Source: Chloroflexota bacterium
GTDB taxonomy: Bacteria; Chloroflexota; Anaerolineae; Anaerolineales; Villigracilaceae
Length of the DNA stretch: 43,599 bases
Direction: 5' to 3'
NCBI GenBank assembly: GCA_016866215.1
Contig: VGNE01000030.1
Span: 1 to 43,599 of the forward strand
Part shown: positions 1-7,753 of the stretch, in pieces
Position numbering within the stretch: position 1 is the stretch's first letter
Layout of the letters: every line of letters begins with the position of its first letter
Notes under the pieces: generated by a model
Databases searched by the model: none
Told to the model about the DNA's origin: nothing
What the model saw: the letters and a program-made list of their open reading frames with translations, nothing else
Position numbers and translations under genes: made by a program

Positions 1-1
1 A

Positions 2-115
2 GTCAAGGCAAAGGCTCTGGGCAAAACGCTTTACCAAACCAAAGATGATTTGTTGAGCGATTACCTGCGTGCCGAACTGGCTACACCTCGAATTCAGGCT
101 TTTTTGCCTGCATAA
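2..115 (+). CDS. C-terminal fragment of an unidentified protein
   Basis: This is an open frame running in from the left edge and ending at TAA. It encodes about 37 residues ending in the motif IQAFLPA. The real gene starts outside the window. The tail is too short for a family call. A transposase C-terminus is one possibility, because an insertion sequence begins at the other window edge, but the two pieces cannot be shown to match. No ribosome site or internal start is needed here. Confidence 0.4.
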   Translation, partial: VKAKALGKTLYQTKDDLLSDYLRAELATPRIQAFLPA

Positions 116-184
116 GCGAAAGTCCTGAACCATCATGAAACTTATATAAATATTTATAGGTTGTAAAAAAAGAAAAGTCTGGAA

Positions 185-1243
185 TTAATTTGCAGAACTT
201 TCTAAAAGTTTACTAATATTTATTTTGAGAAAAATTGTGTCCAGTAAGGGTTCACGAAGTTCAGCACTTGTAATTCTTACCGGAATTTCCCATATATCAG
301 ACTCTTCTATTTCACCTAGCCAAACCCAAAATGGATCAAATTCTTTTTCAGGTCTATGTTGAATTAACTTGTCAATTGTATAAGTAATAACATAAGACCC
401 TTCTCTTTCCTCGATGTATGGACCATTTGTGTTTGAATTGTCATTACTATTAACGGGTGTTATCGAATCAAATCCGGGTAAATAAACACCGAAGCTTGCA
501 AGGCTATTCAAACGATTGATGTGCGATTCTGGCTCAATTGGCTCGTGAAGATGGCTTTCAATTTGCCTTCTTAGTGTTGTCTTTCTGTCGAATTCTTGGT
601 GTTTTTTCGAAGGCTTATATTCTCTTGGCATTGTTAGTTCTACGCTAACATTATTTGCGGGATAAGACCCTTTGTTTTCCACTGCGATATTGACTTCAAA
701 TGCTCTATCAATACCACATTCATAAATGTCGACTAAATATTCTCGATATTCTCGAAGGTAATTTTCTAGTTCATGCTTATAGTTAGGATTGGGTTCTGAA
801 TTTGCTAATCCTGCTATAGCTCTTGTTAAACCAATCAAAGATGAATCTATGCTTTCGTATCTGGTTAGCTTTTCGTATTTTTCTTTAACCCATTTGTCGA
901 AATCAGGTTTTGCAGATAGGGTTGTAATATTTAATTCTACGCTTCTGTTTAGCAGATTTGAATTCTCTCTAAAGCCTACAACAATATTTGGTTTCTTTTC
1001 TTCTAATTCGTGAAATTTTTGATCAAGTTCTCCGTATTCTTTCAATAAGCCTGCAAAAGCTGAATATCCCCCAATTATTAGTGCCACACTAAAAATGATA
1101 ATGTAAACAATCCGAATGTTTAGTTCTGGGACGAAAATGCCTACTAGGAAGGTAATTAAAAAACCAACACTTCCAGTAACTAAAATCCAGGATTGTTGAA
1201 GTAATCGTAAAAAATATTCTTTGAGTGGATTATTTGATTTCAT
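185..1243 (-). CDS. Two-TM membrane protein with a large soluble domain, unknown function
   Basis: The 352-residue product has two adjacent hydrophobic helices near the N-terminus (about residues 18-40 and 44-66). A charged, probably coiled-coil stretch follows (about 66-85, rich in E, K and L), then a soluble region of some 260 residues. Around residues 185-210 there is a beta-rich segment (VNIAVENKGSYPANNVSVEL) like those seen in CARDB/Ig-like folds, where 'NKG...A.NV' turns are common. No catalytic motif is visible. Its AT-rich composition differs from the genes to its right, which suggests recent acquisition. It sits alone after the unidentified fragment at the left edge. Function unknown. 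Confidence 0.7.
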   Translation of the reverse strand: MKSNNPLKEYFLRLLQQSWILVTGSVGFLITFLVGIFVPELNIRIVYIIIFSVALIIGGYSAFAGLLKEYGELDQKFHELEEKKPNIVVGFRENSNLLNRSVELNITTLSAKPDFDKWVKEKYEKLTRYESIDSSLIGLTRAIAGLANSEPNPNYKHELENYLREYREYLVDIYECGIDRAFEVNIAVENKGSYPANNVSVELTMPREYKPSKKHQEFDRKTTLRRQIESHLHEPIEPESHINRLNSLASFGVYLPGFDSITPVNSNDNSNTNGPYIEEREGSYVITYTIDKLIQHRPEKEFDPFWVWLGEIEESDIWEIPVRITSAELREPLLDTIFLKINISKLLESSAN

Positions 1244-1353
1244 ATGATTTGTTCGTGATGAGCCATGGTAATTTTAGCAAGTATATCTTGGTACTTTCAC
1301 CATTTCTCCTAGAGTATCACCACATTTAGTGACATCCGTCTGACCCTACAACA

Positions 1354-1488
1354 TTATTCAGCGCCTTCCGCCGCCCCTCTTACCCCCTTCAACACCCCCT
1401 CCTCATCGCATTTGACCAGCTCATCGAACAACCGCAGCACAGACTTGACCACCCCCGCATGGGGAGCGATCTTGTGCTGACGGTTCAT
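1354..1488 (-). CDS. Possible 44-residue small protein
   Basis: A short open frame starts 20 bases downstream of the sugar symporter stop, on the same strand. It begins MNRQHKIAPHAG and ends in TAA, and the predicted peptide is charged and helical (KSVLRLFDELVKCDEE). Its upstream sequence, GAGGCGAG about 8 bases before ATG, could serve as a ribosome site. I recognise no family. It may be a real small gene or a remnant of a longer one. It is the only coding candidate in the 265-base gap between its neighbours. Confidence 0.25.
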   Translation of the reverse strand: MNRQHKIAPHAGVVKSVLRLFDELVKCDEEGVLKGVRGAAEGAE

Positions 1489-1508
1489 CTCGCCTCACAT
1501 GGCTTACG

Positions 1509-2945
1509 CTATTTCACCTTCTTCGCCGAAGCCCGTTCTTTCCTTCTCTCCAGCATGGCGCGGACTCGGATATGTTTTTCCTTTGTCAATGGATAGAACC
1601 AGGCCATCGTGACAGCGCCGAATAGGAGCACCGCGCCCAAAGGTCCGATCAAAAAGCGAATGGCTTGTAAGGTGGCTGCAGATTGCGAAAACTGTGTCGC
1701 GCCGGCGGGAGGGGATTGATATCCGAACCAGCCGAGTGTTTGCAGGGCAATAAAAATTGCCAGTGCGCCGGTCAATTTTCGCACGAAATTTTTGACTCCG
1801 TAGTAGATCCCTTCGCGGCGGCGGCCTGTACGCAATTCATCCCATTCGATCACATCCGGGAAAATGGCATCCGGCAAAACATGTGCTGTCGAGACACTGA
1901 TGCCTGCCATGACAGCCAGCACAAGGATGTAGGTGATCTGCCCCGGTTGAATGGAATAGATCAGCAACTGGACGACTGCCCAGAACGTCATGCCGATCAT
2001 ATAGGCGCGCTGTTTGCCAATTTTTCGCGCCAGCCAGACCCAAAACGGCAGGACAATGACCGAAGTAACCAGCAGACAGGCAAAGACGGCTGATTCAAGC
2101 GGAAGTCCGAGCGCCTTTTGAAGCAGGTCACCTTTGGCCACCCAGTAAGCCAGATAAAAAGGCAGAGCTAATGCAACCAGATCGAAGGTGATCCAATTGA
2201 GCATATAGAGGGCGGTCGCAAATCGGAAAGGAACATTTTTCCAGGCAGTGCGTAAAGTTTGTAAAAACGGGATTTTAGGTTCAGCAGCATCGGCGGCGTT
2301 GCCGCGTTCACGCACAACCGCAAAGATGACAAAAAACGGGATGACTGCCAAGCCGCCAAATAGCGCCGAGACAATGAAATATCCCTGCTGTTGAGTTGCG
2401 CCGCCCGCCAGAGCCGCATCCACAATAGCCGGTGCGGCAACTGCGGTCGCCAGCGAAGCCAGCAAATTGAAAAACATCCGATACCCACTTAGACTTGTGC
2501 GTTCATCGTAATCCGATGTTATTTCGGGGGTCAGGGCATAAAACGGGATGGAAACCAGAGTCTGAAGTGTGTCACTCAACATAAAGGTCAAACAGACCGT
2601 GGCGGCAAGCAGGTACTGATTATGGAACGGCGGCGCCCACCAAAGAGCAATAAAACTCAATCCAAATGGAATTGAAAAAAGTAAAAGGAATGGACGGCGG
2701 CGACCCCAACGTGAGCGCACCCGATCACTGATGGTACCCACGATCGGGTCATTGACCGCATCCCAGAGTATGCCGATCAAGGCCGCAAAGGAAGCCAGGC
2801 GCGGCTCAAGCCCAACCACATCCGTGAGAAAGATGGCATAAAAAACCTGGCGGAGTGTGCCGAAACTTGCAAGGCTCCAATCACCGGTGCCGTAAGCCAG
2901 TTTTGTCCAAAACGAAAGATAACCCTGCTTGATGGTTGTGGTCAT
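1509..2945 (-). CDS. GPH-family sugar:cation symporter (MFS, MelB-like)
   Basis: The 478-residue protein has about twelve hydrophobic segments. It carries the hallmark N-terminal region of glycoside-pentoside-hexuronide symporters: KLAYGTGD near residue 15, then WDAVNDPIVGTISDR followed by RSRWGRRRPF around residues 60-85. In MelB-type carriers the Asp residues of this region bind the coupling cation. It should import a sugar or glycoside across the inner membrane, but the substrate cannot be read from sequence. An AGGAG ribosome site lies five bases before ATG. The adjacent upstream gene on the same strand is the S1P-lyase-like enzyme, separated by a palindromic repeat, so co-transcription is uncertain. 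Confidence 0.88.
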   Translation of the reverse strand: MTTTIKQGYLSFWTKLAYGTGDWSLASFGTLRQVFYAIFLTDVVGLEPRLASFAALIGILWDAVNDPIVGTISDRVRSRWGRRRPFLLLFSIPFGLSFIALWWAPPFHNQYLLAATVCLTFMLSDTLQTLVSIPFYALTPEITSDYDERTSLSGYRMFFNLLASLATAVAAPAIVDAALAGGATQQQGYFIVSALFGGLAVIPFFVIFAVVRERGNAADAAEPKIPFLQTLRTAWKNVPFRFATALYMLNWITFDLVALALPFYLAYWVAKGDLLQKALGLPLESAVFACLLVTSVIVLPFWVWLARKIGKQRAYMIGMTFWAVVQLLIYSIQPGQITYILVLAVMAGISVSTAHVLPDAIFPDVIEWDELRTGRRREGIYYGVKNFVRKLTGALAIFIALQTLGWFGYQSPPAGATQFSQSAATLQAIRFLIGPLGAVLLFGAVTMAWFYPLTKEKHIRVRAMLERRKERASAKKVK

Positions 2946-2969
2946 GTTTTCTCCTTTGGCGAAAGATAT

Positions 2970-3058
2970 GTCACTGCGAGCGCTTTATGCGAAGCAGTCT
3001 CCTCATCGAAACAGGAGATTGCTTCGTCGCTAAGAACAAGTACGCTCCTCGCAATGAC
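2970..3058. repeat. Dispersed imperfect palindrome (REP-like), copy 1
   Basis: This element starts GTCACTGCGA and ends CTCGCAATGAC, with a central GAAGCAGTCTC / GGAGATTGCTTCGTC pair. A second copy lies at 34274-34358 with the same ends and the same core. The outer arms (GTCAYTGCGA / TCGCAATGAC) are inverted repeats, so the transcript would fold into a long hairpin. It ends two bases before the stop codon of the S1P-lyase-like gene. Such elements are common intergenic, non-coding dispersed repeats in many bacteria. Confidence 0.8.
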
Positions 3059-3059
3059 A

Positions 3060-4526
3060 TCACTTTTTATAACGTGTCATTCCATCCAGTAAATCCAACA
3101 CCATTTCCTTCAAATCTCCTCGATTGGGAAGCGAACCGATCAGCCCGTACATTGGAGCCATCTTACCGGGCAAACCACTTCCGCCTCCCAGCACGGACGA
3201 GGCTTTGTCCATCAGGCGCGTGACCCAGGCTTCGGGCAAAATCCGCACAAGGAAATTCGCGATCTTGATCAGCCACGCGTTGGCTGTCTTCTCAAAACTT
3301 GGTTTGCGGACGGCATTCGCTGCATCAGCCAGGTCACTCAAAAATTCATTCACCACATTGACATGGCCAAACTGCACAGTCATGTGCAAGGTGGGCGGGA
3401 ATTGTTGACGATCAAGATGCCAGTTGCGCTTCGTCAATTCGTCGGCCAGAGAATAAACATCCAGCCCTGACGCGAAGCGTGTCGAAGGGTCGGAGCCGAT
3501 CGCGAACACACTCATCTCAGGGTCGCTGATCACTTTCAATCCGGGTGTTGCATTCACACCTTCCTGCAACTGACGCGCGGCTTTCATCACCAGATCGGTC
3601 AATTCAAGATAACCGGATTCACCGAGATAATTCAGTACCGCCCAAGCCGCCGCGATCGGAGCGCCGGGACGCGTGCCACCCATCGCGGGCGATGGATAAA
3701 TTCCGCCCGGCCAATCAGTATAAACAAACATTTGATGACGGCGTAGTTCCGCAGATTTATATAAAATCACGGATGCACCTTTGGCGGCATAAGCGTACTT
3801 GTGCAGGTCCGCTGAAATCGAGGTCACGCCCGGCACAGACAGATCAAAGTCAGGCACGCTGTAACCGAGTTTGCGAACAAAGGGCAGCATGAACCCACCG
3901 ACGCAGGCATCCGTGTGAAAAAGGATTCCATGTTCCTGTGCAATTGCCGCCAACTCGCGGATGGGATCCACCACCCCATGCGGATACGCCGGAGCTGAAC
4001 CGATCATCAGAATGGTATTGGCGGTCACAGCTTTGCGGGCTGATTCCACGTCGGCGCGGTAATCAGCTCGAACGGAAATATGAACCGCTTTGACTCCAAA
4101 ATATTCCGCCGCTTTTTCAAAGGCTGGATGCCCGCTGATCGACAGGATCATCTCCGGCTGTTTAATTTCTGGACGGTTTTTGCGCGCCCAATCACGGGCA
4201 GTCTTGACCGCCATCAAGAGCGACTCTGTGCCGCCGGATGTGACCGTCCCGGTCGTATTGTCATCGCCGCCCAACAGCGAAGCCGTCATTGAAATGATCT
4301 CGGTTTCAAATTTTCGCAGGGACGGGAAGGCGGCGGGGTTCAAGCCATTCTCGGAGAAAAATAAAAGAGACGCTTCCTTGAGCAGGTCATCCACATCCTT
4401 CCCGGCGTGGTAGACCAGACTGAAGGCGCGTCCCTTTTGCCATTGCACATCATGATCGCGCGCCGCGCGCATGGCTGCAAGGACTTCATCTTTTGATTTT
4501 CCAGTGGAGGGGAAAGGGAGTGTCAT
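3060..4526 (-). CDS. Sphingosine-1-phosphate-lyase-like PLP-dependent enzyme
   Basis: This is a 488-residue fold-type I PLP enzyme of the group II decarboxylase/S1P lyase family. Visible motifs are the TSGGTES phosphate-binding loop (about 96-102), a cofactor-stacking His in SGHPAFEK (His133), the Asp of HTDACVGG (Asp206), and the PLP Schiff-base lysine in SISADLHKYAYA (Lys243). The pattern 'SADLHKYGYAPKG' is typical of S1P lyase rather than glutamate decarboxylase. There is no N-terminal membrane anchor, so it is soluble like characterised bacterial S1P lyases. The likely reaction is retro-aldol cleavage of a phosphorylated long-chain amino alcohol to an aldehyde and phosphoethanolamine, but another amino-acid decarboxylase activity is possible. 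No clear Shine-Dalgarno precedes ATG. Confidence 0.82.
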   Translation of the reverse strand: MTLPFPSTGKSKDEVLAAMRAARDHDVQWQKGRAFSLVYHAGKDVDDLLKEASLLFFSENGLNPAAFPSLRKFETEIISMTASLLGGDDNTTGTVTSGGTESLLMAVKTARDWARKNRPEIKQPEMILSISGHPAFEKAAEYFGVKAVHISVRADYRADVESARKAVTANTILMIGSAPAYPHGVVDPIRELAAIAQEHGILFHTDACVGGFMLPFVRKLGYSVPDFDLSVPGVTSISADLHKYAYAAKGASVILYKSAELRRHQMFVYTDWPGGIYPSPAMGGTRPGAPIAAAWAVLNYLGESGYLELTDLVMKAARQLQEGVNATPGLKVISDPEMSVFAIGSDPSTRFASGLDVYSLADELTKRNWHLDRQQFPPTLHMTVQFGHVNVVNEFLSDLADAANAVRKPSFEKTANAWLIKIANFLVRILPEAWVTRLMDKASSVLGGGSGLPGKMAPMYGLIGSLPNRGDLKEMVLDLLDGMTRYKK

Positions 4527-4689
4527 GTGATTAGTTTAACATGGTTCGTTCGCATTTACACTAAAAGTAAAACAGATCCGTTAAATAACTTCAACTACCC
4601 CGGCTCATGTCTTTTATCCCTGATCACGATTAACATTGGATGAAGATTTCCTGGCGGGTATCGCTCCCAACGAGCAGCAATCTGCCTCC

Positions 4690-5202
4690 TTACCACTTCT
4701 CCCAGTGGACTACCTCATCCAGCGACATCCGTCCTCCTTTTTTCGGCGCGGCCGATATTTTTTCTTCCTCCACTGCATATCCAAACGATAAAGCGACTCG
4801 CAGATGCCATTCAGAGGGGAAGCCTAATATCCCGCGCGTTTTATCAAATTCATAAAGTGAAGCGGGGCAGGAGCCAACTCCCAGTTCCCATGCGGCGAGT
4901 TGCATAAATGCCGCGGCTTGACCGGCATCGAACATGATCTGAAATTTCTCGTTTGGATCAGGGGTGAGGATGGCAACGCACAAAGCCGCGCCTGCGATAT
5001 GTCCCGCCCACTCGCCGCATTGGGATAATTCTTTCAAAATGGTTTTATCCCGTATCGCAATAAATTGCCATGCCTGATTATTTTTCGACGATTGCGACCG
5101 GCGCCCTGCGTTGAGAATTGCAACTACCACCTCATCGGGCAGGGACTTGTCTTGAAATTTTCTGACCGCACGCTTTAAACGAATTGCCTCAGAGACGTTC
5201 AT
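4690..5202 (-). CDS. Nitroreductase-family flavoprotein
   Basis: I place the start at the ATG at 5202 (MNVSEAIRLKRAVRKF), because GGAGG lies five bases upstream and nitroreductases normally begin with this motif. The frame is open further upstream without a ribosome site. The product is 170 residues. R-A-V-R-K-F near the N-terminus contacts FMN phosphate. NNQAWQF (about 50) and GVGSCPASLYEFD (about 120) match the FMN-binding core. It should be an FMN-dependent, NAD(P)H-using reductase of nitro or quinone compounds, probably a homodimer. It is short compared with E. coli NfsB (217 residues), as in the compact nitroreductase subgroup. Substrate unknown. Confidence 0.85.
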   Translation of the reverse strand: MNVSEAIRLKRAVRKFQDKSLPDEVVVAILNAGRRSQSSKNNQAWQFIAIRDKTILKELSQCGEWAGHIAGAALCVAILTPDPNEKFQIMFDAGQAAAFMQLAAWELGVGSCPASLYEFDKTRGILGFPSEWHLRVALSFGYAVEEEKISAAPKKGGRMSLDEVVHWEKW

Positions 5203-5405
5203 ACCATCCTCCATTCTATTTTCTGGTCGTCGAGTTGCCCCAAACGATGTATCGAGACTGTCGAGTGTGCTCTTCGAGGGGCGCATTTTTGGACCGCACT
5301 GCCTTCCGTGCAGGGAAGAAATCCAACCCTACTCGAACAATAGGACTTTCATTCTCACTTCTGCCTGCTCGTCTCTTATTACTTATACCTCGTCCTATTC
5401 CAAAG

Positions 5406-5411
5406 TATAAT
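5406..5411 (+). promoter_or_regulatory. TATAAT -10 element
   Basis: A consensus TATAAT ends eight bases before the ATG of the small membrane protein gene, so the predicted transcription start falls at or next to the start codon. This implies a leaderless or nearly leaderless transcript. No convincing -35 hexamer is seen at the usual spacing. The 216-base divergent gap from the nitroreductase start (5202) holds no other gene. Confidence 0.45.
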
Positions 5412-5418
5412 TCATGTA

Positions 5419-5835
5419 ATGGATTCACAACAAAATACCTTTCGTAATTACCGTCTGTCCGCCATCATGCTCATTCTCATAGGCTGGAGCGGGTTATTCA
5501 CTGTGATTTACTTTTCCCTTCCCTTTGTATGGGCGCGCTGGGGATTTTTTGTGTTCATGATCATGGCGCTCACAGGCACTGCCTTGCCGGTTGGTGATTT
5601 TCTGCATCGCCGTTTTCCGACTGAACCCCTCGCAGAATCAAATGTCATTGTGCGCCAGGCATTGTGGGTGGGCGTCTATGGCGCTACACTTGCATGGCTT
5701 CAATTAGGCCGCCTCGTTTCACTGTATGTGATCCTTGGTCTTGCTGGCGGATTAATCGCTGCTGAATATTTCATACGCATTCGTGAGAAAGCAAACCGCC
5801 GCCTGCCGGTCTTTACAGATGACGACTCTCCGTAA
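5419..5835 (+). CDS. Small multi-pass membrane protein, unknown function
   Basis: The 138-residue protein has four predicted membrane helices arranged as two hairpins (about residues 13-33, 37-55, 77-95 and 100-115). A short, charged C-terminal tail ends in DDDSP. I recognise no catalytic motif or named family. Its 3' end overlaps the start of selA by 17 bases, so translation is probably coupled and the two genes share a transcript. Whether its function relates to selenium is unknown. The start follows a TATAAT element directly and lacks a Shine-Dalgarno, consistent with leaderless initiation. Confidence 0.7.
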   Translation: MDSQQNTFRNYRLSAIMLILIGWSGLFTVIYFSLPFVWARWGFFVFMIMALTGTALPVGDFLHRRFPTEPLAESNVIVRQALWVGVYGATLAWLQLGRLVSLYVILGLAGGLIAAEYFIRIREKANRRLPVFTDDDSP

Positions 5836-7201
5836 CCTTCCCTCGGTGGAACAGATTCTACGAACCGAAGTTGCCGCGCAGCTGATTGCGAGATTCGGCC
5901 GATCTTTGACTCTGGACGCCATCCGCTTTGTTTTAGATGAGACCAGAGCCCGCTTCAAATCCGGAGGGATAACTGTTTTGCTATCAATTGATTTAATCCT
6001 CGCCCAAACAGAATCCACCTTAACCGCGTGGACACAGCCGACTCTGACCCCGGTCATCAATGCTTCGGGCGTAATCCTGCATACCAATCTGGGGCGCGCC
6101 CCCCTGAGCAAGTCTGCCATCCATGCCATGGACCTGGTTTCACGCGGCTATTCCACCCTCGAATATGACCTTGACAAAGGCCAGCGCGGGTCACGATCTA
6201 TTCACGCTGAATCTCTTTTACAAAAATTGACAGGCGCAGAATCAGCGTTCATTGTCAATAATAATGCTGCGGCTGTTTTATTGGTTTTATCGGCATTGGC
6301 CAATAAGAAGCGGGTAGTCATTTCCCGCTCCCAGCTTGTGGAGATCGGCGGCGGTTTCCGCGTGCCTGACGTGATGAAGCAATCGGGCGCAAAACTGGCG
6401 GAAGTAGGCACGACCAACAAAGTTCACATATCAGACTATGAAGAAGCCCTCATTGAAGCGACCGGACTTGTCATGCATGCACATCGCTCCAATTTCAAAC
6501 TGGTGGGTTTTACCGAGGAACCTGAGTTGAATGAAATTGTCGCAGCCGCGCATGGATTTGGCGTTCCTGTCGTAGATGACCTTGGCTCTGGCGCGTTATA
6601 CGACACCGCCAAATACGGGCTCGCGCATGAAGCCACTGTACAGGAGTCCATGCAGGCGGGAGTTGATATTGTTTGCTTCTCCGGCGATAAACTGCTTGGC
6701 GGTCCACAGGCTGGCATCATTATTGGTAAGGCGGACTTGATCGCAAAGATCAAGAAACATCCTCTTGCAAGGGCAGTCCGCGCGGACAAGACTTGTCTGG
6801 CTGGGTTGTCCGCCACGCTGTTGCATTACCTCAAGGACGAAGCGGAGCGTGAAGTGCCCATCCTGAAGATGATGTCCCTGACGCTGAAGCAGGTTCGAGG
6901 TCGGGCGGAGGCGTGGGCGGCGGAATTGGGTCATGGGCTTGCACTGAGCAATGTCGAAGTGTCGGTCGTAGAAGGTGAATCCACTGTAGGTGGAGGAAGT
7001 CTGCCAGGCGAGTCCATGCCGACCTTTCTTCTGTCACTCGAGGTTAAATCTGCAGAAAAGTTTTTACGCGGCTTGCGGAAAAATAATCCGCCAGTGATCG
7101 CGCGCACGGAAAATGATAAAGTATTGCTCGACCCGCGCACCGTACTGCCGGAACAGGAGGGCGCGCTGCTGGTCGGGTTAAAAAATGTATTAAATTATTA
7201 A
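5819..7201 (+). CDS. selA: L-seryl-tRNA(Sec) selenium transferase
   Basis: SelA converts Ser-tRNA(Sec) to Sec-tRNA(Sec) using selenophosphate and PLP, in the cytoplasm as a large oligomer. From the ATG at 5819 (MTTLRNLPSVEQIL) the protein is 460 residues, close to the E. coli length of 463. The typical family start LPSVDxLL is matched there; the longer frame from 5783 adds an unrelated tail. Motifs include NASGVILHTNLGRAPLS (about 81-97), EYDLDKGQRGSR (about 115-126) and the PLP lysine in CFSGDKLLGGPQAG (Lys291). It overlaps the membrane gene upstream. No selB, selD or Sec-tRNA gene is in the window, so selenoprotein synthesis would depend on genes elsewhere. Confidence 0.95.
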   Translation: MTTLRNLPSVEQILRTEVAAQLIARFGRSLTLDAIRFVLDETRARFKSGGITVLLSIDLILAQTESTLTAWTQPTLTPVINASGVILHTNLGRAPLSKSAIHAMDLVSRGYSTLEYDLDKGQRGSRSIHAESLLQKLTGAESAFIVNNNAAAVLLVLSALANKKRVVISRSQLVEIGGGFRVPDVMKQSGAKLAEVGTTNKVHISDYEEALIEATGLVMHAHRSNFKLVGFTEEPELNEIVAAAHGFGVPVVDDLGSGALYDTAKYGLAHEATVQESMQAGVDIVCFSGDKLLGGPQAGIIIGKADLIAKIKKHPLARAVRADKTCLAGLSATLLHYLKDEAEREVPILKMMSLTLKQVRGRAEAWAAELGHGLALSNVEVSVVEGESTVGGGSLPGESMPTFLLSLEVKSAEKFLRGLRKNNPPVIARTENDKVLLDPRTVLPEQEGALLVGLKNVLNY

Positions 7202-7236
7202 CGCGAATGACGCGAATTTTCGAATAAAGCGAATGG
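7201..7236. repeat. Four 9-base repeats upstream of the GxxExxY gene
   Basis: Four successive nine-base units (ACGCGAATG, ACGCGAATT, TTCGAATAA, AGCGAATGG) all contain CGAAT. They start at the last base of selA and run into the first codon of the GxxExxY frame. A mirror-image array in the opposite orientation lies downstream of that gene at 7688-7723. Confidence 0.75.
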
Positions 7237-7685
7237 GTACTGAGATGTCTGAGATTTATATTGTTGAAAAAGAATTATCATATCTGGTTATGCAAGCAGC
7301 GTTTGAAGTGCATAATGCTCTTGGTCCAGGTTTTCCCGAGGCGATTTATGAAGAAGCCATGAACCGTGAACTTGTAATACGGGGAGTTAATCTGGAACGG
7401 CAAAAACCGGTCAAGGTATTTTACAAGGATGAACCGATTGGCGAATTTATCCTTGATAACGTGGCAAATGGACGTGTAATTCTTGAATACAAAGCCGTTA
7501 GTGAAATCGCAAAAATTTATGAACAGCAGGCATTATCCTATTTGAAAGCAACAGGTCTTGAATTGGCGATTGTTATCAATTTTGGCGCAGCGCGAGTACA
7601 ATCCAGCCGCGTGGTCTATAAAAAAGGTAAAGCCAATTTTCCGTCGCGTATTCCGCGACCCCGTGACCTTCTTCAAAACGAATAA
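7233..7685 (+). CDS. GxxExxY protein, PD-(D/E)XK nuclease-like fold
   Basis: The 150-residue protein carries the family signature G-F-P-E-A-I-Y (about residues 35-41) after VHNALGP. A nuclease-like core follows with FILD and ILEYKAV, supplying the Asp and Glu-x-Lys of the PD-(D/E)XK fold to which this family (PDDEXK_3 in Pfam) is assigned. Biochemical function is not established for the family. The start is ATG 7233 or ATG 7245 (MSEIYIVEKEL), and neither has a clear ribosome site. It is flanked on both sides by inverted arrays of a 9-base CGAAT repeat, a setting that suggests the gene moves with its repeats. It sits as an insert between selA and the M24 peptidase. Confidence 0.88.
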   Translation: MGTEMSEIYIVEKELSYLVMQAAFEVHNALGPGFPEAIYEEAMNRELVIRGVNLERQKPVKVFYKDEPIGEFILDNVANGRVILEYKAVSEIAKIYEQQALSYLKATGLELAIVINFGAARVQSSRVVYKKGKANFPSRIPRPRDLLQNE

Positions 7686-7687
7686 AA

Positions 7688-7723
7688 ACATTCGCGCTAT
7701 TCGTCCATTCGAGACATTCGCGT
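7688..7723. repeat. Four 9-base repeats downstream of the GxxExxY gene
   Basis: The units ACATTCGCG, CTATTCGTC, CATTCGAGA and CATTCGCGT each contain ATTCG, the reverse complement of the CGAAT core found upstream of the gene at 7201-7236. The two arrays therefore form an inverted pair bracketing one coding sequence. They end about 30 bases before the next start codon. Confidence 0.75.
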
Positions 7724-7753
7724 TAAAGACTTTCGTGTTTAAAAAGGAAAATC

